Shown one piece after another: positions 63,196 to 64,000 of a stretch of 64,000 bases of DNA. Origin of the DNA: Ruminococcus sp. AF46-10NS (GTDB lineage Bacteria; Bacillota; Clostridia; Lachnospirales; Lachnospiraceae); assembly GCF_003474435.1 (NCBI RefSeq), contig NZ_QRNF01000003.1, positions 1-64,000 of the forward strand, read 5' to 3'. Under the pieces are notes generated by a model. It was given only the letters and a program-made list of their open reading frames with translations. It made no database searches and was not told the DNA's origin. The translations under genes were made by a program, and so were the position numbers. Position 1 is the stretch's first letter; each line of letters starts with the position of its first letter.

Positions 63196-63420
63196 ATGAC
63201 TTTACGTGATGCAGCAGTAGGTTCTACAGTAGTTGTGTCCAAAATCACCGGTGACCCGGCTTACAAGCGCCGTATCATGGACATGGGAATCACAAAAGGC
63301 AGCGAGGTTTATATCCGCAAGGTAGCTCCTCTTGGAGATCCGGTTGAGATCACCATCAGAGGTTATGAGCTTTCCCTGCGTAAGCATGACGCAGCATGTG
63401 TGGAAGTAAAGCAGAAATAA
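63196..63420 (+). CDS. feoA: FeoA-domain protein 2
   Basis: A second 74-residue FeoA domain: MTLRDAAVGSTVVVSKITGDPAYKRRIMDMGITKGSEVYIRKVAPLGDP, then VEITIRGYELSLRKHDAACVEV. This sequence is closer to the canonical FeoA (MGI/MGF motif, PLGDPVEI, LSLRKxEA) than the first copy. Two FeoA proteins before FeoB are common in Clostridia. ATG 63196 follows GGGAGGAAAAGAGAA. feoB starts 56 bases downstream. Confidence 0.93.
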   Translation: MTLRDAAVGSTVVVSKITGDPAYKRRIMDMGITKGSEVYIRKVAPLGDPVEITIRGYELSLRKHDAACVEVKQK

Positions 63421-63476
63421 ACTTCGAAAAATGACAGAGCGGCAGGCTCTGATCTGAACAAAAAGGAGGATGCAAA

Positions 63477-64000
63477 ATGTCTGTAACAATAGCTCTTGCC
63501 GGAAACCCGAACTGTGGTAAGACTACAATGTTCAATGCGCTTACAGGTGCTAACCAGTACGTTGGTAACTGGCCAGGCGTTACTGTAGAAAAAAAAGAAG
63601 GCAAACTGAAAAACCAGAAGGATGTAACAGTAACAGACCTTCCGGGTATCTATTCACTTTCCCCGTATACACTTGAGGAGGTTGTCAGCCGTGATTACCT
63701 TCTGAAAGAAAAACCGGATGTGATCATCGATCTTGTTGATGCAACAAACATCGAGAGAAACCTGTACCTTGCCACACAGCTTCTTGAGATCGGTATCCCG
63801 GTTGTTATCGCACTTAACATGGTGGACCTTCTTAAGAAGAACAACATCAACATCAATGTAAAAGGCTTAAGCTCCGCACTTGGATGCCCGATCGTTGAGA
63901 CATCTGCTCTTAAGGGAACAGGTCTTAAGGAGGTTGTTGATGAGGCAATCAAATGTGCTAACCAGCACAGAGTACCATCCAAACAGATGGAGTTCCCGAA
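63477..64000 (+). CDS. feoB: Ferrous iron transporter FeoB, N-terminal part (cut by window end)
   Basis: The first 174 residues of FeoB, the membrane permease for Fe2+ with a cytoplasmic GTPase domain. G1 is GNPNCGKTT (9-17), the switch region is GNWPGVTVEKKEG, G3 is DLPGIYSL, G4 is NMVD and G5 is TSALKG. All are canonical. ATG 63477 follows AAAAGGAGG. The frame is open to the end of the window, so the membrane part lies beyond it. It belongs to the feoA-feoA-feoB operon. Confidence 0.96.
   Translation, partial: MSVTIALAGNPNCGKTTMFNALTGANQYVGNWPGVTVEKKEGKLKNQKDVTVTDLPGIYSLSPYTLEEVVSRDYLLKEKPDVIIDLVDATNIERNLYLATQLLEIGIPVVIALNMVDLLKKNNININVKGLSSALGCPIVETSALKGTGLKEVVDEAIKCANQHRVPSKQMEFP

Overview
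The window looks like a chromosomal segment of a gut Lachnospiraceae (Clostridia) close to Blautia. The evidence is moderate G+C, strong AGGAGG-type ribosome binding sites with several GTG/TTG starts, sigma-A promoters, and a typical gene set: ChvE/GguAB sugar importer, LytS/YesN regulators, NiCo riboswitch, 4Fe-4S-type LarE, tandem FeoA plus FeoB, ATP-dependent PEP carboxykinase and oleate hydratase. The genus is an inference from gene content; no rRNA is present. I see no prophage, insertion sequence, CRISPR array or plasmid backbone.

Layout. 0.1-8.4 kb is an alpha-galactoside locus: ABC importer (binding protein frameshifted here), GH36 alpha-galactosidase, AraC-type regulator and an NAD-dependent GH4 alpha-galactosidase. 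8.5-13.9 kb holds an FGGY kinase, a frameshifted pyrophosphatase-like gene, a DUF362 ferredoxin protein, a metallo-beta-lactamase-fold protein and LarE. 14.0-16.7 kb (minus) is oleate hydratase with its TetR-type neighbour. 16.9-26.2 kb is a sugar sensing and uptake island: XylFII-like sensor, LytS kinase, YesN regulator, sugar-binding lipoprotein, ChvE, GguA, GguB. 26.4-27.6 kb is an orphan ParA with a small Lys/Thr-rich partner, followed by an unassigned structured element and a minus-strand ABC exporter.

29.8-33.4 kb is a glucose-type PTS (EIICBA) controlled by a RAT/terminator switch, with its BglG/GlcT antiterminator encoded just downstream. 33.4-37.3 kb has a LysR regulator, a YoaK-type membrane protein, an unknown protein and a ThrE exporter. 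pckA follows, then a NiCo riboswitch upstream of a cation diffusion facilitator, an Asn/Ser-rich small protein and a rhodanese. 41.8-44.6 kb is an overlapping operon of two MJ0936-type phosphodiesterases, an RNA methyltransferase and RdgB. 44.7-46.5 kb has a sigma-like gene (frameshifted) and seven tRNAs (Pro, Gly, Arg, His, Gln, Lys, Leu).

46.6-53.4 kb contains a transglutaminase-like protein, a heterodimeric ABC exporter (one subunit frameshifted), a DtxR/MntR regulator with a long structured leader and a DMT transporter. 53.5-59.6 kb is arginine biosynthesis, argG divergent from argCJBD, with ArgR-type boxes over the promoters. 60.0-62.5 kb has an NhaD-type transporter and a cytidylate-kinase-like protein. 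62.6 kb to the end is an iron uptake operon (feoA, feoA, feoB cut by the window edge) with tandem palindromes at its promoter.

Four genes carry five frameshifts. Each is explained by one missing base in a 2-3 base run, and restoring it gives a full-length protein. This pattern points to base-calling error more than to gene decay.
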